Below are positions 41,041-51,595 of a stretch of 64,000 bases of DNA, piece by piece (positions within the stretch are counted from its first letter, which is position 1; every line of letters starts with the position of its first letter). Where the stretch lies: NCBI GenBank assembly GCA_009782785.1, contig WRIJ01000010.1, forward strand, positions 1 through 64,000, read 5' to 3'. Under the pieces are notes generated by a model that saw nothing but the letters and a program-made list of their open reading frames with translations, searched no databases and was not told the DNA's origin. The stretch comes from Propionibacteriaceae bacterium. GTDB taxonomy: Bacteria; Actinomycetota; Actinomycetes; Propionibacteriales; Propionibacteriaceae. The position numbers and the translations under genes are program-made.

Positions 41041-42527
41041 ACCTCCAATGATCGTAGGGCTCGGGGTAGATCTTCAAGATTGCCGAGAGTGAACACCGGG
41101 GAGTTCCCGATCATGCTATAGGAAAGCTTGGCACCTGTGTCGCATCGAAGCACGACGCACAAAACATCAACGCTGAATCGAGATATCGCTGCATGAAGTC
41201 GCGTTGAGTTCACACTAGTGCCCACAGCAATCACAGCAATAGACGCATCTGGTGCTGCTGTGGAAGCATCGAGTGCAATAGTTTCTATTCGCTTGTCACG
41301 TGGGTGAGGGTACTCCAGTCGAGAGAAGTCATCGAGCATTCTGGTCGACGTCTGAACGCAAAGGCGTTGATGGGGAACCTGAATCGTGAGGTCTTTCTCT
41401 TCACGGATAGATTGGTCTGCGAGGGAGGCACATGCGGACACTGCTAGTTCGAAATCAGCGGCTACCCCATAATCCCCTGCTGACATGGACAGGCAGAGAA
41501 CCATGTGTGACCTTCTGGTCTCCTCAAATTGCCGAACCAAGAGTTTGCCAGTTCGAGCAGTGGACTTCCAGTGCACATGCCTGAGATCATCGCCTACCAC
41601 GTAGTCTCTCAATGCGTGGAAAGCAATGTCCGAGGAGGAAAGAGTGTCTGTCGGGCGCCCTTCCAGATCTTTGATGAACCCTGCTGAGGAGTCAGCTAAA
41701 GAGATAGTACGCGGATGAATGAACATTTCAACGCACTGCGTCCATACCACATCTCGACGCAAGAGCCCGAGCCCGTCTCCGCGAGATGAGCGTACTGGCC
41801 CAACCGGGACTACTGCGCGCTGTGAGGTGTCCACCTGGAAAGACTCATCGAAGGTGGCACCTCCTACCAAACGCGGCACTTGAAAGGAGCTCATGGCCTT
41901 GCCCACTGGCATGAGGAAGGTGGAAGCCATCACTGAGCGAGCTGAGGTGTTCGCTACACTCACCCCACCGAAAGCATCAGATCCTGCTTGCACGCGTAGC
42001 TTCGTCAGATCGAGCGACACTTGATAGGTGGAACGCCCGATGATGAAAAGGAGGGCAACAAGGAGCAAGACGAGGAGAATGATAGCAATGAATAGAAGCT
42101 CTGCCCATCCAAAGATCAAGCCAACACCAGTGCAAGCACCAGCGATCATGAGAGTCAACCACCCCGGGATCTGCACGAAAGATAATGCAGATTTGATCCG
42201 ATTCACCAACGATTGCCCTACAGTGAGCGCTGGATTCAAGAAATTCCGCAAGTGCGCGGCCCCTTGACGCACTGTGGCCCATAGAGGTCCAAGGGTACGA
42301 ACCAATCTGGCGCTCCAGGTTTCCTTGGGAGCGGAAAGAAACACAGGGCTGTGGGTCTTGGGCGGTTTCGGCACCTTAGCCGGTTTGGGTGCCTTCGGAG
42401 CCCTGGGCATCATGGGAGTTCCATATCCGGGAACACCCATGGGTGGTTGGCCCGGCGTAGGCTCCCCTTGGCTGACAATCAACCCGGGTTCCACATTTGC
42501 CTGAGCAACCGTTGGAGACGAACTCAT
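41037..42527 (-). CDS. DUF58 domain protein
   Basis: 'SSDIAFHALRDYVVGDDLRHVHWKSTARTGKLLVRQFEETRR' is DUF58 signature. Confidence 0.92.
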   Translation of the reverse strand: MSSSPTVAQANVEPGLIVSQGEPTPGQPPMGVPGYGTPMMPRAPKAPKPAKVPKPPKTHSPVFLSAPKETWSARLVRTLGPLWATVRQGAAHLRNFLNPALTVGQSLVNRIKSALSFVQIPGWLTLMIAGACTGVGLIFGWAELLFIAIILLVLLLVALLFIIGRSTYQVSLDLTKLRVQAGSDAFGGVSVANTSARSVMASTFLMPVGKAMSSFQVPRLVGGATFDESFQVDTSQRAVVPVGPVRSSRGDGLGLLRRDVVWTQCVEMFIHPRTISLADSSAGFIKDLEGRPTDTLSSSDIAFHALRDYVVGDDLRHVHWKSTARTGKLLVRQFEETRRSHMVLCLSMSAGDYGVAADFELAVSACASLADQSIREEKDLTIQVPHQRLCVQTSTRMLDDFSRLEYPHPRDKRIETIALDASTAAPDASIAVIAVGTSVNSTRLHAAISRFSVDVLCVVLRCDTGAKLSYSMIGNSPVFTLGNLEDLPRALRSLEV

Positions 42528-43526
42528 TTAGAGATTCCCCATTGCTGGTACGGGGACTTCGCCAAGGACCCTACTAATAACCTGCTGAGGAGTCATTCCT
42601 GAGAATTCTGCTTCTGGGTCGAGGACCAGGCGGTGAGCCCACACCGGTTCTGCAAGTTCCTTAATATCATCTGGGGTGACATATTCTCGGCCCTGAGTGG
42701 CAGCCCAGACTTTGGCCGTACGAGTCATTGACAAGGCCCCACGTACTGAGACACCGATACGAGTCTGGTTCGTGGCTCTGGTCTCTTCAGAGATCCAAGA
42801 AATGTAGTCCAAGATAGCATCTGGCACATGGACGGTGGTTGCTAGGTCGGCCATTTGGCAGACAGCATCCGTGGTGATGATGGGCTGAATATTCGCAGCA
42901 CGATTTTTCACTGCTGCCCCTGAGAGAATCTCAACCGTACTGGCACGATCGGGGTAACCGATTGAAGTTTTCATCAAGAAGCGATCAAGTTGTGCCTCTG
43001 GCAGCCGATAGGTGCCAGCTTGTTCGATAGGATTTTGGGTAGCAAGCACCATGAAGGGGCGACCTACCGGGCGAGTCACACCATCAACAGTTACTTGCCC
43101 CTCTTCCATGACTTCCAACAGGGCTGACTGTGTTTTGGGCGATGCTCTATTGATCTCATCGGCGAGAAGGATGTTGGTGAAGATAGGGCCCGGTTTGAAC
43201 TCAAAATCTCCTTTGCGCTGATCGAAGACTGTCACACCAGTGACATCAGTGGGCAAAAGGTCTGGAGTGAACTGTATTCTGTTATCGGCTCCATCTACTG
43301 AGGCTGCCAGCGCCCGAGCGAGGGAGGTCTTTCCTGTACCAGGTGCATCCTCTAAAAGGATATGTCCTTCGGCGAGCATGGAGGTCACTGCAAGGCGAAC
43401 CACATAGTCTTTTCCCAACAGTGCTTGGCCCACACTAGAGACGATTTGGCCAAAAGCATTGGAGAACCATTGAGCGTCTTCGCGGGTCATGGTCATAGGT
43501 CTGTTCCTTTCATGAGACTCCGTCAC
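42528..43526 (-). CDS. MoxR-family AAA ATPase
   Basis: 'GHILLEDAPGTGKTSLARALAASVDG', 'LLADEINRASPKTQSALLEVMEEGQVTVDG'. Confidence 0.95.
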   Translation of the reverse strand: MTESHERNRPMTMTREDAQWFSNAFGQIVSSVGQALLGKDYVVRLAVTSMLAEGHILLEDAPGTGKTSLARALAASVDGADNRIQFTPDLLPTDVTGVTVFDQRKGDFEFKPGPIFTNILLADEINRASPKTQSALLEVMEEGQVTVDGVTRPVGRPFMVLATQNPIEQAGTYRLPEAQLDRFLMKTSIGYPDRASTVEILSGAAVKNRAANIQPIITTDAVCQMADLATTVHVPDAILDYISWISEETRATNQTRIGVSVRGALSMTRTAKVWAATQGREYVTPDDIKELAEPVWAHRLVLDPEAEFSGMTPQQVISRVLGEVPVPAMGNL

Positions 43527-43550
43527 TGCGCCCAGGGAGCGCAGGGATCG

Positions 43551-46500
43551 TTATCTTTTTGTGCATTGAGGGCCGCCTTCGACCTGGAAGCTAATATTAT
43601 TCTGGTTAACGTTCACCTGCCATCCCCCCACATTAGGGTCTCGACCTGATCCCTCATAGGTCTGGCATGTCTGCGTGCCCTGTATCATGATACAACCAGT
43701 CGTATTCACTGTCCAGAGAAGCTTGGAATTGGGTGGGAGATTGGTCCACGAAATATCAACCACTCGAGGAGCAGTCACCGCAAAGGAACAACTGCACCCT
43801 CCGGCAGCCACCGCAGAGGACCAATTACTGGCACGACCCTCTGAATCGATGGCTCTCGCTTGAATCGTGTGGCTTTGAGTGCAGTCCGTACCAAATTTCT
43901 GGTTTCCCGAGGATGTCTTCTGTGTGGCAGCTCCACCGTCAATTCTCACTTCAAGATAGTTGATTGTTCGACCGTTTTGGCTCGCACTAGGATTAGGCCA
44001 ATTCAAGGTGATCCCTTGCAGGGAGTTGACAGCGGTGACAGCAGGGACCTTAGGGTTGCCAAAGGGTCGACACACAGCTCCAGTAGATACCTTTTCGCTA
44101 TCTTGAGAATTTCCTTGGACAGTTGTCCTGGCCCAGACATCAATGGTGTAAGCCTCCGGCGAATTAGGCAGGGTTGCTGTGCCAGAAGTGTTTGACCCAA
44201 AATCCCCAGTGTAGGTCTTGTTTTCACTAGGACGTGTTGCAGACCACATGTATTTCAACTCTGAGGTTTTTGCACCATTGAGGGATGCTGGTGAGAAGGT
44301 GAGTCGGCATCCGCCATCCTGATCTGCCGAGGTGAGATTCGACACCGGCCCTGGTTTCACTACTGACCGGAATTCTGGGGAAGCTGGGGAGAATGCACCC
44401 TGGCCCGCTTTATTCGTCGCTGCAACACTAAAGGTGTACCCTGTTTCTGAGGTGGGCAAGGTAGTTGACTGGCAGGTTGTCGCTCCTTGGGGTGTCACTG
44501 TATAGGTGGCACCCGAGGAACTTCTCACCGTGTAATGTGCAATGCTATCCCCATTGTCGTTAGGTTGATTCCAACACACTTTCACTTGACCTTCACTACC
44601 AACCGGGTCAAGTCTGAACACTTCTGGTTGGGCTGGAGGGTCAGGCGCAGCCGCAGGAGCCATCGACTGGGACCAGGGAGACCAATGTTCAATGACATCA
44701 CATACTCCCTCAGCGCGGTTACGAGCGCAGACAATCACCTGGTATGCCGTACCATTCGTCAGGCCCTCCCACTGATAGGAAGTACCCGTGGCTCCCTGCA
44801 CTCTGGAAACCCCCGACGTTGGTGTTGGAGAGATTTCCAAATCATAGGAAGTCACTGGTGACGCTTTATTCGGCACACCCTTAGGAGTCCAACTCACGGT
44901 CAAAGATCGGTCACCAAAAGCCAAGGTTGGGGCATCAAGGCGATTGGGGAAAGTATCAGGCCGTGCCTGATCTGAAATCATGGAGTGGTCGGAGTCGCCC
45001 ACCTCATTAGTTGCTGTCACAGTAAATGTATAGGTGGTGTTATTCGTTAACCCTGTCAGGGTACAGGTTGTTGTCTGACACAGTTTGGGATAACCCGCAG
45101 CACCAGGTGACGAGTGAACGGTGTAATGGGTGATGCGTGAACCTCTGTTATCGGGGGGTTGCCAGCTTAGCTCCACGTGGGAATCCCCCACCTTGTCAAT
45201 ATGTAAACCAGCTGGTGGGGCTGGGCGGCCGCGTACTGTCAGATAAACCCGCCCTGTAGCCTGACGCTTGGGATCTCCGGTTGCATCTTCAATGACGTAC
45301 GCAACAACCATCGAACCGAAGAAGTTAGATGGAGGAGTGATGGAGACACCCTGTCCGCCATCGCAACCTGCCTCCACTCTTCCCCCCGACTTAGTTTCAA
45401 CACGTGCACTGACGACCTTCAAGGGTGTATCAGGGAAGGGATTCACATCATTCGCAGTGACAGGGACACATACTGTTTGACCTTCGTTAGCATTAGGAAT
45501 CACATCATCAACAGCTTGTGGGAGTGGCCTCTTGGTCGCCACAACCTTAATAGTCACTTTGGATTCCACCTCAATGGCATCAACCTTCACTGAGACTCGC
45601 ATCACTGTCTCACTGCCAGCAGGCACATTTGCTTCTGCACTGGCGGAGAGCACCGTGCCTGACAGTGACACATCTACCCCAGAGATGGAAGGTTGCTCAA
45701 TAATGGAATAAGCCAACTCTCCTGGGTCATCAACGTTGGAAACCATGAGAGCAAGATCCAAGGTTGCAGATTCTTTAACCTCCACTTCCAGCAGAGTGTC
45801 TCTCATGGCAGGCCTATTAGCCGATTCGTCTACTACTTTGACCGGTATTGTCACTACAGCAGAAAGTCCACTGTCATCTTCTAATGTGGAACCGTCACTC
45901 ACCTCGGTAAAGATCGCCGCACGGCCGTTGTAGTTTTCCGGGGCAATGAAAGAAAGCTGGGTCTGACTCGGAGCTGTGGCGGTGCCATTCCATGCGCTGA
46001 CCCCGTCAGCGACAAATACGCGCGGTTGGCGACCTGGACGTACCAAGACATAATCTGCTAGAGAAAAGGTGACAGTTTGCCCAGCTAGAACTTCTAATTC
46101 CTGAGCTGAAAAATCGAACTGTGGGGGAATCTGGCTCCGCCCAGGAACTGTAATAAAACCATGTCCAACCATTTTGTCCGTGTCAGTGACAGAGTAATCA
46201 AAAATCTGAAGCTCGTTGGTGATGGGAACAGTCACCATATTATTACTGACGACCACGCGTGGGTCATCGACTCGGACAGTCGCCCGAGTAATATCCCCAT
46301 CGAGGTCATAGTCATTGGCCAAGACATCAACAATTGCTGAGGAATTACTCAAGGCTTCCTGCAACGACACGAAATCATCGACAACAACGGGTTTCTTAGG
46401 AAGAATATCGATATCAACTGTGAGGATAATCACCCCCGTCGACTCATTGTAAAACTCATCGGTGATCCGGTACGTGCCCCAATAGGATCCAGGCTCCTGA

Positions 46501-49500
46501 GGTGCCGTGATGACGACATTCTGGCCTTCAGTTGTTCCGGTGAAAAACTCTGACTCAACAGAGTTCTGTGTGAGATAGCAACACAGGTCACCGTCAGGAT
46601 CAAAATCATTAAGGGTCACTGGAACAGTCACCCTTCCACCAGGAAGAGACTCTGCGTAGTCGGTCACAGCAATCGGTGGCATATTCATTTCCGCCGCTGG
46701 TGCGATCCCGATGCGCACGCGTCCAATCGCTTCAGCTCCTAGACGGTCGCGAACAAGGTACGTGAACTCATCGCCACCAGTGGTGTTGTCCCCTGGGAAA
46801 TAACCAAAAGAGTCAGCACTCATCGAAGTGATGATCCCATAACTCGGTGGTGAAGCTAACCCTACTAAGGACACTTGATCACCATCAGGGTCTATCCCCT
46901 CCAAAGGAATATTGATGCTAATAGGGCTGCCCACTTTGGTTCTCACCTCAACATCGCGTGGTTTAGGCGGTTGATTGGTGTTCCCATCATCGGTTGGGGT
47001 GACATGGATAGTGAGGCGTCCAGTGTCTGGTTCAGCTGTTCCCTTGACTACTTCGACCTGATAGAGGACAGTGTAGGTGCCTGGATTGCGGGCATGGATT
47101 CGTACTGTATTTCCCATGGTAAAGACAAGGGCTTCCTTATCGGGATCAGGGGTCTCAAAAAGGTCAGGAAGAAGCCTCAAAGCTATACCATTTGGTTGAG
47201 TATCATTAGCAAGCACGTTCACAGTAGCGATGTCGCCTGCTCGTACTGTCACCGTGTCATCAACAGCCGTGGGAGGAAGAATTTTATCCAAAGCTGGAAG
47301 CGGCACGATCGTGATCTTGCTCGATGCTTCCTTTTTCCCATTAGACACAGTGTAAGAAATCGTGATTGGGGAAGCGGCTTCCTCCTCAGCACGAATCTGT
47401 TTCTGAGTGATCTTCACCACTTCACAGTCAATGACGGACACGCTGACAGGAAGATTCTCATCTGCGTCCACTTTGGTGATCACTAATGGATGACCCAAGG
47501 GGTTGATATCATTGTCAAGTGGAAACACATAGGCATCCTGACCAGGGGTAAGTAGGACAGTGTCAGGAACTGCAATAGGTGCCTCATCACCGGTTGCTAC
47601 AGAGTTCACAAGGATGCGAATCCAGGATTCGGTGTTAGCCGATAAACCATTGGTCACTGTGTAGGTGAGATAGTAAGACCCGGGTTCAGAACATGTCGCT
47701 GTGATCAGACCTTCGCTGAGCTCCTTGACCAGCACGCATTTCGTGGAGTCAGTCTCCATTTCGACTCCAGTGAGCCGCAAAGTAGAACCATTGGGATCCG
47801 TATCGTTGTCTAGTGGATGAATTTCTATGGGTATCCCCACTGTGCCAGACACGAGATCCGGAACGGGAACCGGTGGTCGATGGCCAGCTGGAAGAACAGT
47901 GACCGTGATGTCTTCAGTGGTGGATTTGGAACCATCAGAAACCGTGATGCTCACCGTTTTCACACCAGTAGTTTTCCCACCATCTTGGAAAGTGAGAGTC
48001 CCATCTTGGGTGATAGTCACCAGATCCTCTTTGGGGCTTTCGGCATCAACAAGGAAGATCGTATCGCCATCCGGGTCACGCCAATTAGTAAGGACATTAT
48101 GTGTGACCGATTTCCCAGCAGAGACAGTGAGTGCGGTTTTACGTACGGAAACAGGCGCACTATTTTCATTATCCTTGCTGATGCGGACTTTCACCGTGGC
48201 CTTATCCTGGCCACCACGGCCATCGTAGACAGCATAGGGAAAACTTATGACACCTGAAGCCGATTCCGGGACGCTAAGTTGGATAACAGATTCAGAATAA
48301 ACCAGGTTTGCTTCGTATCCTGCTGGCAAGCCACCAAGAATTTTGACAGTCAGAAGATCCCCATCCTCATCAATATCATTTTCAACAACTGGAAGAAGGA
48401 CGCTGTGACCAGGGCGTGCACCGAATTCATCATCATAGGCAACCGGCGGGTGGTTAATCCCGCTTCGATCAATCTTTTCATTTCGATCAATCTCTTCAGA
48501 TGATTCTTCCTCATCGTCACCTTGATCATTTTCAAGAGCCTTATCCCAATTGTCGACTTTTTGAATGTCTCCGGAAACCAGCCATATTCCACCGGATTCA
48601 ACATCATTGAGCACAATGTTTCCCCAGTTAACCCGGAATCGCAGCTTCACACTAGCGTCAAGGTCAGGAATAGTGACAAAGGAATCATTGTCTTCCCCCA
48701 GACAGTCTCGAATAAACTCGCCAGAACCGGACCATACGCCATAGGTGCACCCACCCACATGAACTGGCTGCGCAGGTGCCCCACTGGCTTCATGGATCGT
48801 TGCCTTACCACCACTAAGCGGTTGAATGACCAGAGCTGATGAAGTGGCATACGCCACATTCGTACCACCCTCACTGACCGCTTGGAGGACAATGGGCCCG
48901 GTTTCTTCATCTACTTCCAGCGCCGTTACCATTTTCGATGAGCCCAGGTGAATCATGTTGTTGTCATGGTTCACTACAACAGGGGTTCTGCCCACAATCG
49001 TCATGGAATAGTGGGCATCAGGCAACAACCCCGAGAACGACGTCTTATCGACTGTATGCCTTTGGTCTTCTGATGTCGCCAACCCGCGTACGGTTTTCAT
49101 AGATCGAGTGCCTGGATCAATCACATAGGCCACACCATCAGTGCCCACTATGGCCACTGCATTGGATGATAGCCCATCAACAGCTGGAGGATATGCTTCA
49201 CTATCTGGGCTGAACCCAGGAACCGCTGACTCCGGCATCATCCAGAAGTTGCCTTGATCTGGAAGTAGAATTCCCACCATGGAATTGCCTTGGCTGACTT
49301 GCGCTGAGGCACCAAGGTTTTGTGGAACTCCCATAGCTAAAGTCGATGGATTGACCTGGACGAGCTCACCAGCCACAGTTCCTTCAACAAACACAGAACC
49401 CTGGTCTTGTTGCACATCGAAGGCTGCCACATCCATGACGTGAGACACTCCATCGATTTGACCAGCATCGTAATTGAAACGCCCGATGTGTTGCATAGCT

Positions 49501-49649
49501 CCGTTGGTGACCCATACCCCGGAATCATTCATATCCACCTGCGCAACAGGCATTCCCTCACTAGCAACTGCTAAGCCCACGAATCCACAGGCAAGGCTCA
49601 CGACAACCCCCACAGAGACAATCGATCTCCTGTTGATTTTGGGTTTCAC
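43551..49649 (-). CDS. Giant Ig-like/fibronectin type III repeat surface protein
   Basis: 2032 aa; signal anchor; repeated 'PPVAVDD...VxxNDxDPDGD' Ig-like modules followed by Fn3 modules (PPAGLHIDKVGDSHVELSWQPPDNRGS...). Confidence 0.92.
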   Translation of the reverse strand: MKPKINRRSIVSVGVVVSLACGFVGLAVASEGMPVAQVDMNDSGVWVTNGAMQHIGRFNYDAGQIDGVSHVMDVAAFDVQQDQGSVFVEGTVAGELVQVNPSTLAMGVPQNLGASAQVSQGNSMVGILLPDQGNFWMMPESAVPGFSPDSEAYPPAVDGLSSNAVAIVGTDGVAYVIDPGTRSMKTVRGLATSEDQRHTVDKTSFSGLLPDAHYSMTIVGRTPVVVNHDNNMIHLGSSKMVTALEVDEETGPIVLQAVSEGGTNVAYATSSALVIQPLSGGKATIHEASGAPAQPVHVGGCTYGVWSGSGEFIRDCLGEDNDSFVTIPDLDASVKLRFRVNWGNIVLNDVESGGIWLVSGDIQKVDNWDKALENDQGDDEEESSEEIDRNEKIDRSGINHPPVAYDDEFGARPGHSVLLPVVENDIDEDGDLLTVKILGGLPAGYEANLVYSESVIQLSVPESASGVISFPYAVYDGRGGQDKATVKVRISKDNENSAPVSVRKTALTVSAGKSVTHNVLTNWRDPDGDTIFLVDAESPKEDLVTITQDGTLTFQDGGKTTGVKTVSITVSDGSKSTTEDITVTVLPAGHRPPVPVPDLVSGTVGIPIEIHPLDNDTDPNGSTLRLTGVEMETDSTKCVLVKELSEGLITATCSEPGSYYLTYTVTNGLSANTESWIRILVNSVATGDEAPIAVPDTVLLTPGQDAYVFPLDNDINPLGHPLVITKVDADENLPVSVSVIDCEVVKITQKQIRAEEEAASPITISYTVSNGKKEASSKITIVPLPALDKILPPTAVDDTVTVRAGDIATVNVLANDTQPNGIALRLLPDLFETPDPDKEALVFTMGNTVRIHARNPGTYTVLYQVEVVKGTAEPDTGRLTIHVTPTDDGNTNQPPKPRDVEVRTKVGSPISINIPLEGIDPDGDQVSLVGLASPPSYGIITSMSADSFGYFPGDNTTGGDEFTYLVRDRLGAEAIGRVRIGIAPAAEMNMPPIAVTDYAESLPGGRVTVPVTLNDFDPDGDLCCYLTQNSVESEFFTGTTEGQNVVITAPQEPGSYWGTYRITDEFYNESTGVIILTVDIDILPKKPVVVDDFVSLQEALSNSSAIVDVLANDYDLDGDITRATVRVDDPRVVVSNNMVTVPITNELQIFDYSVTDTDKMVGHGFITVPGRSQIPPQFDFSAQELEVLAGQTVTFSLADYVLVRPGRQPRVFVADGVSAWNGTATAPSQTQLSFIAPENYNGRAAIFTEVSDGSTLEDDSGLSAVVTIPVKVVDESANRPAMRDTLLEVEVKESATLDLALMVSNVDDPGELAYSIIEQPSISGVDVSLSGTVLSASAEANVPAGSETVMRVSVKVDAIEVESKVTIKVVATKRPLPQAVDDVIPNANEGQTVCVPVTANDVNPFPDTPLKVVSARVETKSGGRVEAGCDGGQGVSITPPSNFFGSMVVAYVIEDATGDPKRQATGRVYLTVRGRPAPPAGLHIDKVGDSHVELSWQPPDNRGSRITHYTVHSSPGAAGYPKLCQTTTCTLTGLTNNTTYTFTVTATNEVGDSDHSMISDQARPDTFPNRLDAPTLAFGDRSLTVSWTPKGVPNKASPVTSYDLEISPTPTSGVSRVQGATGTSYQWEGLTNGTAYQVIVCARNRAEGVCDVIEHWSPWSQSMAPAAAPDPPAQPEVFRLDPVGSEGQVKVCWNQPNDNGDSIAHYTVRSSSGATYTVTPQGATTCQSTTLPTSETGYTFSVAATNKAGQGAFSPASPEFRSVVKPGPVSNLTSADQDGGCRLTFSPASLNGAKTSELKYMWSATRPSENKTYTGDFGSNTSGTATLPNSPEAYTIDVWARTTVQGNSQDSEKVSTGAVCRPFGNPKVPAVTAVNSLQGITLNWPNPSASQNGRTINYLEVRIDGGAATQKTSSGNQKFGTDCTQSHTIQARAIDSEGRASNWSSAVAAGGCSCSFAVTAPRVVDISWTNLPPNSKLLWTVNTTGCIMIQGTQTCQTYEGSGRDPNVGGWQVNVNQNNISFQVEGGPQCTKR

Positions 49650-49930
49650 CGCTGACCTCCCCGGCTTCTCATGTCCATGGAATAGCGTAAGTAAAACACC
49701 ACTATCCCACTCCTATTCTTAGCTACTGCTCCTCATCGCTCTGATACGGCTCATGCAATCTCGCAGACGAATGACTTGCTCATCCTACCAAGGGTTGAAC
49801 TGAGGTTTCTTTCTCGATTTCCAGGGAAACTACTCAGAGGCACCTATGGCTGACTTAATTTTTCTGAACAAGATCTTCAGCGTCTATGGGGATAAATCCC
49901 CATCGGATTCCGGCGAGGGGAATTTCTGAC

Positions 49931-51049
49931 TCATGTGAGCTCGATGATGGAAACACTCAATTCTGAACTCAAGTAGAACACATCGCCTACCTGGGCAACG
50001 ACATGTTCCTGATCAGTAAAACGCCGATCCGGTTCGCCAGGTCGGCGAAGCACCGTACCGTTGCGCCCCTGATTAGTGATAATCACATTCCAATCACGAA
50101 AATCGATTCTCAAATGTGTTGCTGACACATGAGGATCATCTACTTTGATCATGAGTGGTTCGTCGTCTTTTGAGTAGCCAAAAGCTTCTGGTTTGCGCCC
50201 AATACGCAAAGGGTGTTCAAGAGAGTAAACATCACCATTGGAAATCTGAATCTTTCCCAGTGATGGTCGTGGGATATGTACACCATCACCCTCAAGAGCG
50301 CTCTGGCACCCTCGGCAAACCTCCAGCCTCGTGGAATTAGGTGTCTGGCAAACGGTGCATACTCGCGCCCACACCATGGGTTGTGGAGCACCAGGGGGTG
50401 AAGAAGGCGGTTCTTTGTTGAAGGGGATGGGCTGACTGTCAGTTGAAGGAACTGGGCTAAAAGGTATGACTTCTTCATCGGACTCATCGAAGTGGACAAT
50501 TTCTTCATCCGAAGCGACCTCAAAAGGCTCAGGAGCTCTCTGGGCATCTTCCACAGAGGCACCTATGACATGAATGCCGCTATCAACAAGGTCGCTCACA
50601 TGGTCAGAGTATGGTTCCTCATCACCTCCGATACGCAAGCCGCATACCCCAGCAATCCCAATATACAAAGGCAACAACGGTGTGAAGGGCTCAGAGCCTT
50701 CCACATAAACATCAATAGACGACGTGTCCATAATGCCTTCTTGGCTCCACGTTGCCATGGGTCCCGGTGTACGAGTCATCTCACCATCGGCAGTCACCAC
50801 TTTGACAGTGATTCGGCCCCGAATAGAAATATCAACCCTATTATTGTCGGTAATTATGACAGCAAATTCTGGCACTGTTTCACTGCCACTACTCTTCCCC
50901 ATTAGGATATCAACAATGGGAGAGAGTCCTTCACCGTTGCACAGTCGCCTCCACAGAGTGTGTACGAGTTGGATGTCAACCTCTGGTTCAAGGATGACGC
51001 ACGATTGATCCACTGCAAGACCCCACCAGCCGCCAGGTAAATACCTCAT
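49931..51049 (-). CDS. FHA-domain/zinc-ribbon protein, paralog of 35366-36925
   Basis: Same N-terminus (GGWWGLAVDQSCVIL...LCNGEGLSPIVD), ribbon CTVCQTPNSTR and FHA; lacks the DHDGLTVMG repeats. Confidence 0.88.
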   Translation of the reverse strand: MRYLPGGWWGLAVDQSCVILEPEVDIQLVHTLWRRLCNGEGLSPIVDILMGKSSGSETVPEFAVIITDNNRVDISIRGRITVKVVTADGEMTRTPGPMATWSQEGIMDTSSIDVYVEGSEPFTPLLPLYIGIAGVCGLRIGGDEEPYSDHVSDLVDSGIHVIGASVEDAQRAPEPFEVASDEEIVHFDESDEEVIPFSPVPSTDSQPIPFNKEPPSSPPGAPQPMVWARVCTVCQTPNSTRLEVCRGCQSALEGDGVHIPRPSLGKIQISNGDVYSLEHPLRIGRKPEAFGYSKDDEPLMIKVDDPHVSATHLRIDFRDWNVIITNQGRNGTVLRRPGEPDRRFTDQEHVVAQVGDVFYLSSELSVSIIELT

Positions 51050-51184
51050 ATCATCTCGCTCCTTGAATCATCCAACCAATGGATGTAATCCATGGTCGTG
51101 ACATCACTGTCGTGATCCCTTTGGTCATTGCGACCCCAACGAATGAATAATATCACGACAACCACGCGATAGCCGTACGCCTTC

Positions 51185-51224
51185 AAACACACCTTCCCTC
51201 AGATCGTTGACATGACCTGCTCAA
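51185..51224. repeat. Direct repeat copy 1 (~40 bp)
   Basis: AAACACACCTTCCCTCAGATCGTTGACATGACCTGCTCAA; 38/40 match to 51919-51958. Confidence 0.9.
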
Positions 51225-51316
51225 CCGCAGAAACTTGGAGCAATCGAAGGGAATTTCAACATCGATTAGTGGTATTCAAATTGGGGCCCAAGGGGGACCC
51301 GCCCCCACTGTGTCGT

Positions 51317-51595
51317 CTATCGGTACAACTGACTGTGAGTTCCCACACTCTGGAGAATCGCCACGAGCTCGCCGTCTTCTTTAACCAACCGGCAGTGAAT
51401 TCTCAAGTCACCTCCAGCAGAAAATGACACGGTTCCAGCGAAGTCACCCTTGAGGAGATGCATCCGCAATTGTGGGTCTCTGATATCGTCGCAAGCTTTC
51501 TTGAGAGCCTCTTTCACTCTTGCTTGTTTGCCAGAAGGCAGCTCCAGTAAACGCTTGTTGAACTGCTTGGTGATGCGAAGGTGGTCGATTTTCAC
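51317..51595 (-). CDS. RelE/YafQ-like toxin
   Basis: 'KQFNKRLLELPSGKQARVKEALKKACDDIRDPQLRMHLLKGDFAGTVSFSAGGDLRIHCRLVKEDGELVAILQSVGTHSQLY'. Confidence 0.85.
   Translation of the reverse strand: MKIDHLRITKQFNKRLLELPSGKQARVKEALKKACDDIRDPQLRMHLLKGDFAGTVSFSAGGDLRIHCRLVKEDGELVAILQSVGTHSQLYR

Noticed and set aside
46875-47486. 203-aa plus ORF antisense to the giant Ig/Fn3 gene
   Set aside because: No domain, no RBS context, within a well-supported 2032-aa gene.
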